From Planctomycetota bacterium (lineage in GTDB: Bacteria; Planctomycetota; PUPC01; JACPCR01), in NCBI GenBank assembly GCA_027625095.1, contig JAQBXN010000007.1:1-64000 (forward strand): a stretch of DNA of 64,000 nt, read 5' to 3'. Positions 16,771-24,896 of this stretch are shown piece after piece; position 1 is the first letter of the stretch, and the number at the start of each line of letters is the position of its first letter. Below the pieces are notes generated by a model, which saw nothing but the letters and a program-made list of their open reading frames with translations, did not search any database and had not been told where the DNA came from. A program made the translations under genes and the position numbers.

Positions 16771-17658
16771 ATGAGCATGGGCCCCGTTTCAAACCTCACC
16801 GCTTCCGCACTCGCACCACATATTCACACAGATCCGACATCAAGTTCTGTTTCTCATACAACCGAGGCCCAAAACCTTGTAGAGCAACAGGCTGCAGCCC
16901 AGCCGCAGTTGTCACAATCGCAGCGTGTAGAGAGCAGGGAAGGCACAGGAACTGTCCGGGCGGACGGCACCGGTGAAGGAAACGCTATAGCCAATTCAGG
17001 GGCAGGTTCGACGGGAACATCCATCGCCGTAGCCAACGGAGACGGCCAGGCTGTATCCGTTGTGGCCCCCAATGCTCAAGGAAATGCTCACGCAGAGACT
17101 GAAGGTCCAGGCAAATCTGAAGCCATCGCGCTCGGTAGCGGCAATGCAGCGGCAATCTCACGCGGTGAAGGCGACACACTTGCCCATGCAGGAGAAGGGA
17201 ACGCAATGGCGGTGTCCAACAGTGTCGGAGAGGCTACGTCACATGTGGCCAGCGGAGACGGAAATGCCCTGTCTATCGCAGAAGACACAGGCAACGCGCA
17301 CGCCCACTCGCTGCGTGGAGGAAACGCTGTCGCGGTTGCGCGAGGTATCGGCAATGTAGAGGCCATGATCGGCGAAGGCGAAGGCGAGGCCGGCAACTTG
17401 GCCGTATTCGGAATCGGCATGGGTGAAACGAACGGGCTGCAAAACGCGAAAGGATTCTTTGCGGTATTCAATGCCAGCGGTAATGACGTCAGCGTGACGA
17501 ATCATTTCGACGGCACTGTCCGCTTCGACATGACCGAAGACGGGATCATCCAAGTCACCCTGGACGGCCAGCCAAGAGTCTTCCTCCCGGAAGGTGGCGA
17601 AGACTACGTAATTGATGCCGCAGGTAATGTGAGCGGAGCCCTGCCTGCGGGTGGTTAA
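16771..17658 (+). CDS. repetitive Gly/Asn/Ala-rich protein (beta-solenoid-like, unknown)
   Basis: 295 aa, not recognised as a known family. Residues ~60-225 are a quasi-periodic series of 12-14-residue units built on G-(D/E)-G-N-A-x-A-(V/I)-(A/S), for example GEGNAIANSGAG, GNAAAISRGEG, GEGNAMAVSNSVG, GDGNALSIAEDTG, GNAHAHSLRG, GGNAVAVARGIG. Small residues alternate with exposed polar ones, as in beta-solenoids, antifreeze-type repeats or adhesin stalks. No signal peptide is visible. The N-terminus (residues 1-55) is Ser/Thr/Gln-rich and the C-terminal ~70 residues form a separate acidic beta domain (VTNHFDGTVRFDMTEDGIIQVTLDGQP). GGAG 9 nt before the ATG supports the start. Role unknown. Confidence 0.75.
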   Translation: MSMGPVSNLTASALAPHIHTDPTSSSVSHTTEAQNLVEQQAAAQPQLSQSQRVESREGTGTVRADGTGEGNAIANSGAGSTGTSIAVANGDGQAVSVVAPNAQGNAHAETEGPGKSEAIALGSGNAAAISRGEGDTLAHAGEGNAMAVSNSVGEATSHVASGDGNALSIAEDTGNAHAHSLRGGNAVAVARGIGNVEAMIGEGEGEAGNLAVFGIGMGETNGLQNAKGFFAVFNASGNDVSVTNHFDGTVRFDMTEDGIIQVTLDGQPRVFLPEGGEDYVIDAAGNVSGALPAGG

Positions 17659-17706
17659 GGGGCTGGCTGCGAAGCACCCAAATCTCAAGACGTGACATTA
17701 CTTATC

Positions 17707-17785
17707 TGGAGTGCTCCGACTTACCGGAGGTTACACTTCCGGAGAGCATCAGAAAGTGGAAGCGGCAACAAGTTGCGGCACTCCA
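17707..17785. repeat. TGGAGTGC-family intergenic inverted repeat, copy 1
   Basis: 79-bp element bounded by a perfect 8-bp inverted repeat, TGGAGTGC (17707-17714) and GCACTCCA (17778-17785). Nested smaller hairpins (TCCG/CGGA next to the left end, GCAAC/GTTGC next to the right end) lie inside. A second copy is at 24722-24852; both share TGGAGTGCTSCGACTT at the left end and AAGT plus GCACTCCA at the right. It sits between the stop codons of two convergent genes. Confidence 0.75.
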
Positions 17786-17800
17786 ACATAATCGGCCATC

Positions 17801-20800
17801 TCACTCTACTTTCTTGAACTCAAATCGATCTACAAAGACCGCCTCTATCGCAGAGGTCTTGCCACCTTTCTTATCAAATCTGCCAGGGCCGACCCACACG
17901 TATTGCTCTGACTCCGGCACCCAGGTAGCCAAGTCGTACCATTTGTAGGTCTCCCCGACATCCTCTGTTTTCGGTGCGATCTGCCCTTGATCTTTTTTGT
18001 TGCGGATATCGTAAACGCCCGCCCAGAATGCCTCACCTTGTTGATCAGTCTTCTTCACCCTGATGCGTGCGCGAACCTTGTAAATGGCGCCCGGCACAAA
18101 CAGGCCCGGGTCGGTTCGCCATTGCAAACACCATTCGTAGTGACTGTTGAAAAGTTTGGCTGCGAATCCGTCTTCAGCATCGTCGTCCGCAACCCACTCG
18201 CCCCACTCGCCCGGCCGGCCAAGGCCGATGAAACAGTCTTCGATGACAACGGTGTTGGGACTGTGGTCACCTTTGGTATTAACCCTCGGCAGGCCCGCTA
18301 CCGGTGGCATGGGTTTAAGCATCAGGGCGAATTCTGATTTCGAATTGGCAGCGAGTTCCTGTGCCGCGAAGAAGACATGGATGCGTGTCGAGCCGGCACG
18401 AACATCACATTCGATATAAACGCGGTCTACGGAGCCGGAAAACTGCAGCCCAACCTGGCGGCCCGTTTCCGATGAAGCAAGGGTCAGCTCCGGCGAGGCA
18501 ACGCCTCTCAGTCCGACGGTCGTTCCCGATACGTTACGATCCGCCTGGGCCGGTACGTTGAACCATCGTTCATTCCCAAACTTGACGAACACAGAATTAG
18601 CATCCCCCAGGTCAAACGCGGCCCTCAAAACCGGGCGAACTATCTGCGGCCTTCCACCGGAATTTTCCAGAACGGCGGTCACCTTGAGAGCTTCTTTCTC
18701 AAGGCTGATCACCTTTGATATTGGGATCTGGTCTCTACCTATCCGCCCTAGATGAATCGACGCAGCGCCGGCCGAATAGATTTTGTAAGGAGCATCCTCC
18801 ACCTGCACCAAAGGCTTTGAGAGATCTACGAAATCGATACCTCCTTTCTCGACGTGGAGAATATTGATGTCGTTTCCGTAGGTGAAGCTGCAAATACGGC
18901 CACCCAGAAGGGGGATGACGCTCGCCTTAAGATGCCCGGATTCGATACTCACGGGTTTGAGTCCTTTGGTTCGCGATTTCAAGAGCGTGATGAAGGACTC
19001 GTGCCGTTGTGAGTTTTCAGCCAGTGCGGTTACTTTGCCTTCTGCTATACGCTTCAGGAATTCCGAAGCCAGCGCGATGTAATCCTTTTCCAAACCGACT
19101 GCCGTGAACTTACCGTCCTCGAATTGGTAACGGCCATCCATCTCCGGCCAACGCACCAGGCGCGCGTACATGACCGGAAGTGCACTCATTCGGACGTGAT
19201 AACTGAAGACTTTATGGTCAGCCGTGAGCTGCTCCGCTTCCTCCCAGAGCTTTACAGCCGTTGCAAAAAACTCCTCGCTGTACCACGGCGAATTCATATT
19301 CGACCAGATCCTCAACACATGTCCGGGGTCTTTGGTCAACGCCTGAAGCTGGTCGAAGTAATTCCTGATGGGTTTCGCAGCCGGGCCGTAGTATCCCCTG
19401 AAAAAATCGTCATAGAGCGCTTCGATATCCTGGTCCGGATTCCAGAGCAGCCTGGCCAGCACCCAGGCTCGAAGTTCCGCGAATTCGCCGTGTGGAGATT
19501 GATAATTCCCCTGCTCGAACAGGCCAACAACATGGTTCTCGCGAAAGAATTTTACGTTGCCCTGGAGGCAATTGAAGTTCGGATGCGGCCCGACGTAATG
19601 CCCGAAATTCGTGGTGTAGTCCCAAATAAAAAGTTTGTCGGTGATGACGGCCCAGCCTTTGATGTCCTCTACAAATTTCACATTCTGAGGAAAGGGGCTG
19701 ACATCCAGCGGCAATGAAAAATCACACTCGATGCTGCATAGCCTTGGCACGACATTGTGTCGCGGCCTCAGCGTCTTGGGTGGATGACGGGTGTATTGAT
19801 AGGCGAGGGTTTCAATCCAGACGTTCGGGAATTCCTTTTCTGCAGCTTCGGCGACCTGGTTGACGAACTGAATCATCGTACCGGAGGGAGAACCTTCGCG
19901 TGTGTCAATCTCCAGGCATGGCTTACATGTGCAGTGGCCATCCCAGTCGTTCTGGCTGACGCTGAATAGCTTCGCTGTCGGATCTTCTCGGATGTCTCTC
20001 AGGACAGCCTCCGTCACGATTCGCAGGACGTCCGTATTCGTCAGGCAGAGTTGGCTGCGCTCAGCGGTACGAACACCGTTGATCTCACTGAAATACTCGG
20101 GGTGTTCCTTGAAGTATTTTCCCGGCGAGAGCAGATGATTAAATGTGTGCACGAACATGTGCTTGCCGAACCGCACCTTTCCCCCGTGCTTTTCAGTGAG
20201 TTCCATTCGATTGCCGTTCGCCTTGTTTCGGGCCGCGAGATTGCCATCAAACATCGGCCACCAGAACGGCTCTCGCATGGCAAAGGCCGGCAGCCGGGTC
20301 TCATTGAGCGGCGACAGCTTCCAGGTCTTGCGCTCAGGGATCACGCTGTGCGTTTTGGTAAACCATCGGCAGCCGCCGTATTTCTCCAGGAACTCGTAGA
20401 CACCATAAAGAGTGCCCCGAACCGGCCCTCCGACGATCAACAGATGGTCACCTTTTGTCTGAAGTGAAAATCCATCGTCTGCGAGTAATTCAAGATCAAC
20501 CTTCTCGGCGATCGCCGCCGAATGACCTGTCCAGCCGAGCAGGATTGACTTCGCCGGCAACCCGCCGGCGTCCGTGACGACAGGCAGTTCGTATCCCGTT
20601 ATCTGCTTGAAAAAGGTCTGCAATTCCTCCCCCGCATATATCTGCGAGGGCGAACTCTTCGCCGGACGAACAATTACGTATTCGGATTGGCCTCCATCAG
20701 CGAGTGTGAGTTGCTCGTCAGCGAATAAGGGGCCTGCCATGAGGACGTAATGAGAAATAAGTAAAACGTAATAAGCAAAGCGTGATGCGTAATACGTAAT

Positions 20801-20845
20801 ACGTAATACGTAATCAAAGTTCCGAGTTTGGGATTCCTGCCGCAT
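17801..20845 (-). CDS. DUF4838 protein, glucuronidase-like, with repeat-encoded signal peptide
   Basis: 1014 aa. After the signal region, residues ~55-170 resemble the N-terminal domain of alpha-glucuronidases (YAGEELQTFFKQITGYELPVV, GPVRGTLYGVYEFLEKYGGCRWF). Residues ~250-560 form the DUF4838 barrel (FSVSQNDWDGHCTCKPCLEIDTREGS, WDYTTNFGHYVGPHPNFNCL), where a paired-Cys segment is usual for the family. The C-terminal ~450 residues are beta-rich and probably carbohydrate-binding. The N-terminus (ITYYASRFAYYVLLISHYVLMAGPLFA-DE region) acts as a plausible secretion signal but is encoded by an ATTACGT-type repeat. The downstream Met in LMAGPLFADE would leave no signal. Uronic-acid glycan cleavage is likely from the family but not proven. 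Confidence 0.85.
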   Translation of the reverse strand: MRQESQTRNFDYVLRITYYASRFAYYVLLISHYVLMAGPLFADEQLTLADGGQSEYVIVRPAKSSPSQIYAGEELQTFFKQITGYELPVVTDAGGLPAKSILLGWTGHSAAIAEKVDLELLADDGFSLQTKGDHLLIVGGPVRGTLYGVYEFLEKYGGCRWFTKTHSVIPERKTWKLSPLNETRLPAFAMREPFWWPMFDGNLAARNKANGNRMELTEKHGGKVRFGKHMFVHTFNHLLSPGKYFKEHPEYFSEINGVRTAERSQLCLTNTDVLRIVTEAVLRDIREDPTAKLFSVSQNDWDGHCTCKPCLEIDTREGSPSGTMIQFVNQVAEAAEKEFPNVWIETLAYQYTRHPPKTLRPRHNVVPRLCSIECDFSLPLDVSPFPQNVKFVEDIKGWAVITDKLFIWDYTTNFGHYVGPHPNFNCLQGNVKFFRENHVVGLFEQGNYQSPHGEFAELRAWVLARLLWNPDQDIEALYDDFFRGYYGPAAKPIRNYFDQLQALTKDPGHVLRIWSNMNSPWYSEEFFATAVKLWEEAEQLTADHKVFSYHVRMSALPVMYARLVRWPEMDGRYQFEDGKFTAVGLEKDYIALASEFLKRIAEGKVTALAENSQRHESFITLLKSRTKGLKPVSIESGHLKASVIPLLGGRICSFTYGNDINILHVEKGGIDFVDLSKPLVQVEDAPYKIYSAGAASIHLGRIGRDQIPISKVISLEKEALKVTAVLENSGGRPQIVRPVLRAAFDLGDANSVFVKFGNERWFNVPAQADRNVSGTTVGLRGVASPELTLASSETGRQVGLQFSGSVDRVYIECDVRAGSTRIHVFFAAQELAANSKSEFALMLKPMPPVAGLPRVNTKGDHSPNTVVIEDCFIGLGRPGEWGEWVADDDAEDGFAAKLFNSHYEWCLQWRTDPGLFVPGAIYKVRARIRVKKTDQQGEAFWAGVYDIRNKKDQGQIAPKTEDVGETYKWYDLATWVPESEQYVWVGPGRFDKKGGKTSAIEAVFVDRFEFKKVE

Positions 20846-20927
20846 TCTGAATCTCTCAATCCACTCAAAGACAAAAACGGGGGCTCGAGCAGAACCGCAT
20901 TACGTTTTACGTTTTACGTTTTACGCA
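20734..20927. repeat. ATTACGT-type tandem/inverted repeat cluster
   Basis: Near-tandem units of (A)CGTAAT: four in a row around 20789-20815, degenerate ones back to about 20740, then the opposite orientation (CATTACG followed by three TTTTACG units) at 20898-20927. The right edge abuts the stop codon of the PhyH gene and the left half is translated as the N-terminus of the DUF4838 protein. Confidence 0.7.
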
Positions 20928-21677
20928 TTACTCCACCACTTCCCCGCCTCTCAGGATTGGCACCCGGTCTCCAAAGACTTCACCGGTCCCTACCAGGATG
21001 GGATTGGGCACATGATATTGGGGGACGTAACCATAACGGGTCCGGTCCTTTGACAGGTTGGGGCCGCTTTTATGAAGGGTCAGCGAACTGAAGATAGCGA
21101 CTTGTCCCGCCTTCATCTCGACCGGAATCGCACCGGTTTCGTCCCCAAACCGGGCGTTGACGCCGCCGTACATCTCGTCGGTCTCTTCTTGTCGTACGTG
21201 CGGAAAAACGCCATGTTTGTTGGAACCGGGAATCACCCAGATGCAGCCGTTATCCAGATCGGAATCGCCGATGGCCGTCCAGCAGGTGATGTATTCGAGC
21301 GGTTCTGTGGTGGTGTAACCCGAGTCCTGATGCCACCCGAAAGTCTTGCTCAATTCAGGTGGTTTGACCGCTGCCTGATTGTAATAGAGGTCTACTTCCG
21401 GGCCGATGAGCTTCCTGCTGGCTTCGAGGTAGATAGGCTGTTTCACGAATTCCCTGGCCACGTTGCTCAGCTTGTGGAACGCGCCATAGGCACGCGTTCC
21501 TCTGGCCACACGAATCTCATCCGCCGTTCCACCCTCTGCAATGACTTTTTCCACCCGCTCTTCGTACACCCGGTCGATTTCATCAGTCATTGCTTTGCGG
21601 TCGCACTCCTCAATGACAACGTCAGTGACGAAGTATCCAATCTCTCTGAATTGTTCGATCTGTTGGTCAGTAATCAT
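20928..21677 (-). CDS. phytanoyl-CoA dioxygenase (PhyH) family protein
   Basis: 249 aa, Fe(II)/2-oxoglutarate-dependent oxygenase fold. The first two metal ligands are visible in GWHQDSGYTT (His-x-Asp); the distal His and the 2-oxoglutarate-binding Arg lie in the region LHKSGPNLSKDRTRYGYV. Between them are TAIGDSDLDNGCIWVIPGSN and GQVAIFSSLTLHKSGPN, typical of the family. Substrates of bacterial PhyH proteins vary and are rarely known. Its stop codon touches the ATTACGT repeat cluster. Upstream is a 195-bp gap shared divergently with the TMTC-like gene. Confidence 0.92.
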   Translation of the reverse strand: MITDQQIEQFREIGYFVTDVVIEECDRKAMTDEIDRVYEERVEKVIAEGGTADEIRVARGTRAYGAFHKLSNVAREFVKQPIYLEASRKLIGPEVDLYYNQAAVKPPELSKTFGWHQDSGYTTTEPLEYITCWTAIGDSDLDNGCIWVIPGSNKHGVFPHVRQEETDEMYGGVNARFGDETGAIPVEMKAGQVAIFSSLTLHKSGPNLSKDRTRYGYVPQYHVPNPILVGTGEVFGDRVPILRGGEVVE

Positions 21678-21872
21678 TGCTGGTTCGCTTGTGGTCGAGT
21701 TATTTAGCCAGCGCTGTTCTTAATGCTTTTTCAGAGCAGGTCAATCGCCAGAAGAGTGTTAATCGGGACGATGGGCTTCCGTTTACGCCCGGGCCTCTGA
21801 AGAAGTCACTGGTGAAAGACCCGCCGAGTCCCAGAATCCTTTCTTCCTTATCACTCATCACTCACTACTATC

Positions 21873-23828
21873 GTGTCCAAGTGGTCATACGCTCTCGTCT
21901 TCAGCCTTGCGATTGGGGTTTATCTAAACACACTAGATAACGAATTTGTGTTCGACGATAGCCGGCTCGTCGTCAACAACAAGGACATTCGTGGCCTGAA
22001 TCTCGTCGAGATATTCAGTCATGATGTTGGCGGTCTGCCCAAGGGGCATCCGGAGCACACCGGGTCTTACAGGCCAATCACGATACTGAGTTATGCATTC
22101 AACTACAGTCTCGGCGGGTTGCGCGCCGGTGGGTTTCACTTGGTGGATATCGTATTGCACGGCTGTTGCTCGATACTCTGTTTTCTTGTGTGCCGAAGAC
22201 TTTTTGAATCCTGGCAGTGGGCCTTTGGTGTTGCGGTACTGTTCGCGTTGCATCCCGTCCATACAGAAGCGGTGGCAAATATCACGGGCCGCTCAGAGGC
22301 TCTGGCCGGTTGTTTCTTCTTCATAGGTTTACTGGCACATATCAAGTATCGGTCGGAGGGTAGGAAGCCACTGCTCGCGGTGGTAAGTATGTGCTATCTA
22401 TCCGCAGTTTTGTCCAAGGAAAGTGCGATTACTTTCTTCGGGGCAGTCCTGCTCTATGACTTCGTGTTCGTGTCAGGCGACTCGACATCACCTCGCTCCT
22501 CTCGACCAAAGGTCGTTCTATATGCCCCTTACGTGTGTATGGGGGCTATTGCGATTGCATACCTTTTCATTCGCTATCTTGCGGTCGGGGAACTGGTGCG
22601 CGTTCCGTACACCGAGGTCGAGAATCCGATGGTTTTCGCTCCGCTGCGTGAACGGTGGCTCACGCGCTTTTATCTCCTTACAGAATATTCCCGCCTGTTG
22701 GCTTGGCCGATTTCCCTGTCAGCGGATTATTCCTTCAATCAAATCCCGCTGCTCTCCATAAAAGATCCACGAAATGTTGTGACCGCCCTCGTGCTGGGAA
22801 CCTACACCGCCCTGCTCTACTGGAGTTTTGACAGGGAGAAGATTCTGTTCTTCGGCCTGGCGTTCATTGCGGTCACATTCAGCGTTACTGCAAATATCTT
22901 CATTCCGATTGGCACACTGATAGGCGAACGGCTTCTCTACCTGCCTTCGTTTGGCTTCTGTGTGGCACTTGGCTGGGCAGGCCAGAAAGCTCAGACTATC
23001 TGGACCGGGCCGTCCTCTAAAAAGACTCTCCTCGGTGCGGTTGTTGCCGTTTCAGCTCTCTTTGCCGTACGGACGTTCAGCCGTAACGAAGATTGGCGAA
23101 CGAACCTGTCGTTGTTTGAGAGCGCCGAAAAGGCGAGCCCCAACAGCGTGAAAGTCAATTACAACCTTGGCCATCTTTACGCTGGAAAGGGTCGCCTGAA
23201 GGAAGCGGAACAAATGTACCGGCGGGCACTTGAAATCAAGCCTGCCTTCAACCTCGCCTGGGTGGGTCTCAGCGGCGTCTATGCCTTTCAAGGACGCATG
23301 GGCGATCTGGAAAACCTTTACTCCGAGGCCATTTCTCACCATGTTTACGACGTGGATATTCCTCTTAATTATGCGGACGCACTGATGCAGTTGAACCGTT
23401 GGCGGCAAGCGGGTGAGCTGTATGAATCTGCGCTGTCGTTCGAGCCGCAAAATACAAAAGCGTTGATCAATCTCGGCGTCTGCAACGAACGCCTTGGCAA
23501 TATAGAAGAAGCCGCGAAACACTATCGGAAGGCCCTCGATATTGATCCGAATGCGGCGAAACCTGCCTACAATCTTTTGCTGCTGCTCATTCGACAGGGC
23601 CATTTGGACGAAGCGCACCAGTTGCTCAATGAACTTCCTGAAAAACTGAATCGCGAGCAGGAAATGCTCAAAGCCCGTTATGAGCTCGTCGTAAACCTGG
23701 TAAACGTCGCCAAAGATTTCTCAAAGGCCGCAGGACACATTGAGTACATCCTCAAGCGAGACCCGGGCTTCCCAAATGCCGACGTCATGCGGGAAGACCT
23801 GATGCGCTGGCGAAAGGAAGGATTTTAG
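21873..23828 (+). CDS. TMTC-like membrane protein with TPR repeats (putative GT-C glycosyltransferase)
   Basis: 651 aa from a GTG. The first half is a polytopic membrane domain with about ten hydrophobic segments. The first loop carries NEFVFDDSRLVVNN, the paired acidic residues expected of GT-C glycosyltransferases and of the DUF1736/TMTC O-mannosyltransferase group, and HPVHTEAVANITGRSE is another hallmark of this group. From about residue 400 there are five or six TPR units (VNYNLGHLYAGKGRLKEAEQMYRRALEIKP and following). The predicted role is transfer of a sugar from a lipid carrier onto an exported protein or polymer. No other glycosylation genes are adjacent. Confidence 0.88.
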   Translation: MSKWSYALVFSLAIGVYLNTLDNEFVFDDSRLVVNNKDIRGLNLVEIFSHDVGGLPKGHPEHTGSYRPITILSYAFNYSLGGLRAGGFHLVDIVLHGCCSILCFLVCRRLFESWQWAFGVAVLFALHPVHTEAVANITGRSEALAGCFFFIGLLAHIKYRSEGRKPLLAVVSMCYLSAVLSKESAITFFGAVLLYDFVFVSGDSTSPRSSRPKVVLYAPYVCMGAIAIAYLFIRYLAVGELVRVPYTEVENPMVFAPLRERWLTRFYLLTEYSRLLAWPISLSADYSFNQIPLLSIKDPRNVVTALVLGTYTALLYWSFDREKILFFGLAFIAVTFSVTANIFIPIGTLIGERLLYLPSFGFCVALGWAGQKAQTIWTGPSSKKTLLGAVVAVSALFAVRTFSRNEDWRTNLSLFESAEKASPNSVKVNYNLGHLYAGKGRLKEAEQMYRRALEIKPAFNLAWVGLSGVYAFQGRMGDLENLYSEAISHHVYDVDIPLNYADALMQLNRWRQAGELYESALSFEPQNTKALINLGVCNERLGNIEEAAKHYRKALDIDPNAAKPAYNLLLLLIRQGHLDEAHQLLNELPEKLNREQEMLKARYELVVNLVNVAKDFSKAAGHIEYILKRDPGFPNADVMREDLMRWRKEGF

Positions 23829-23904
23829 ATCATCCATTCATGGGGCCGTGCCCGCGGACCGAGGCGGGTCTGGAATTGCTTCTGGAAACTTACGAACCCG
23901 CCCA

Positions 23905-24711
23905 TCACTTGGGCTGGGCAAGAATCATTACCACCCACAGGCTTCCGGCCCCTTTCTTCGGGTTGTCATTGGGCAGGACGCCCAGGCCAATCAGAGTGTA
24001 TATCGCCTCGCTCAGCAGCTTCTCCTTGCGGGCTTTTTCGATACTGGTGATAAACCAGTATTTAGTGCGATAACTGCGATAGCTCAGCTCAATGCTCTTC
24101 ATACCTGTGGTTATGGTGTCCCCGACAAAGAGAAGTCCTTTCTGGTTCATGAACCGGGCAGCATCGAGAGCAACCCGATTGAGATCCTTGCTCAACTCCA
24201 TTTCCGGCAAGTTCAGGGAGCGGCGATCCGCGTTAACGCCTGCAACAAAGTCGGTCATCAGCTTATCGAAATTCTTACTGTGAATCGGGACGGATAGAAG
24301 AATGGTTACGTGATAGTTTTCCTCGTCCGGCGAGAACATCCCCACCCCAATCCGTTCGTAATCTCTTTCGACAATATTGCTGCTATATGCCTTGTCCAGC
24401 ATGAGTTGCTGGTGCGCCTTGATAGCCGAAGTGGCTTTCGTAATGTGCTCGTAAACACTCTTGGTCGGTATTCGTGCCTGCCTTGCCCGATCGAGCGGAC
24501 CGCCAGTGGTCCGGGACTTATGGCCGAAGTAATTCTCCTTTACCATCTCATAGCTGTGGGAGCGCGCGACTCCTGAAAGCGCTCCATCGGCTTCAAGAAG
24601 CGGCCGCCCGAGGGCCTCTCGTTCGGCATTGATGAGATCGATGACTGTTTGCTCGATCGGAGCAATGTCCTGGGCAAAACAAGGGATGATGAAGGCGAGT
24701 GGGATCAGCAT
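23905..24711 (-). CDS. secreted CAP/SCP domain protein (YkwD-like)
   Basis: 268 aa with a short signal peptide (MLIPLAFIIPCFA). The CAP domain is recognisable from ETVIDLINAEREALGRPLLEADGALSGVARSHSYEMVKENYFGHKS and from YERIGVGMFSPDEENYHVTILLS; family cavity residues His and Glu lie in HSYEM and in the FGH segment. Residues ~165-268 are a C-terminal extension without a recognised domain. Bacterial CAP proteins are extracellular or periplasmic, of mostly unknown function. A TGGAGTGC-family repeat begins only 10 nt upstream of the ATG, so translation signals overlap the element. Convergent with the TMTC-like gene. Confidence 0.88.
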   Translation of the reverse strand: MLIPLAFIIPCFAQDIAPIEQTVIDLINAEREALGRPLLEADGALSGVARSHSYEMVKENYFGHKSRTTGGPLDRARQARIPTKSVYEHITKATSAIKAHQQLMLDKAYSSNIVERDYERIGVGMFSPDEENYHVTILLSVPIHSKNFDKLMTDFVAGVNADRRSLNLPEMELSKDLNRVALDAARFMNQKGLLFVGDTITTGMKSIELSYRSYRTKYWFITSIEKARKEKLLSEAIYTLIGLGVLPNDNPKKGAGSLWVVMILAQPK

Positions 24712-24721
24712 GATTGATCTT

Positions 24722-24852
24722 TGGAGTGCTGCGACTTCTCGCAGCTTTCATTTAGAAGGAGTTTCAGAGCGGGAAGCAGTGACGAGACGCTTGAGCTTAC
24801 TTTGCTTGTGGCGCATCAAGAAGTGAAAGCAGTGAAAAGTCACCGCACTCCA
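24722..24852. repeat. TGGAGTGC-family intergenic inverted repeat, copy 2
   Basis: 131-bp element with ends TGGAGTGC (24722-24729) and GCACTCCA (24845-24852). Its left end contains a perfect hairpin GCTGCGA-CTTC-TCGCAGC (24728-24745), and GTGA/TCAC pairs lie near the right end. Longer than copy 1 (17707-17785) but with the same conserved tips. It lies between the DUF1501 stop and the CAP start. Confidence 0.75.
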
Positions 24853-24896
24853 GAAAATGTCAGCGACATTTATCCCGTTGTCGTTGAAGAAGAGCA

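Noticed and set aside
20734..20927. Possible CRISPR array from the regularly repeated ATTACGT units
   Set aside because: Units are about 7-10 bp and contiguous, with no spacers and no cas genes.
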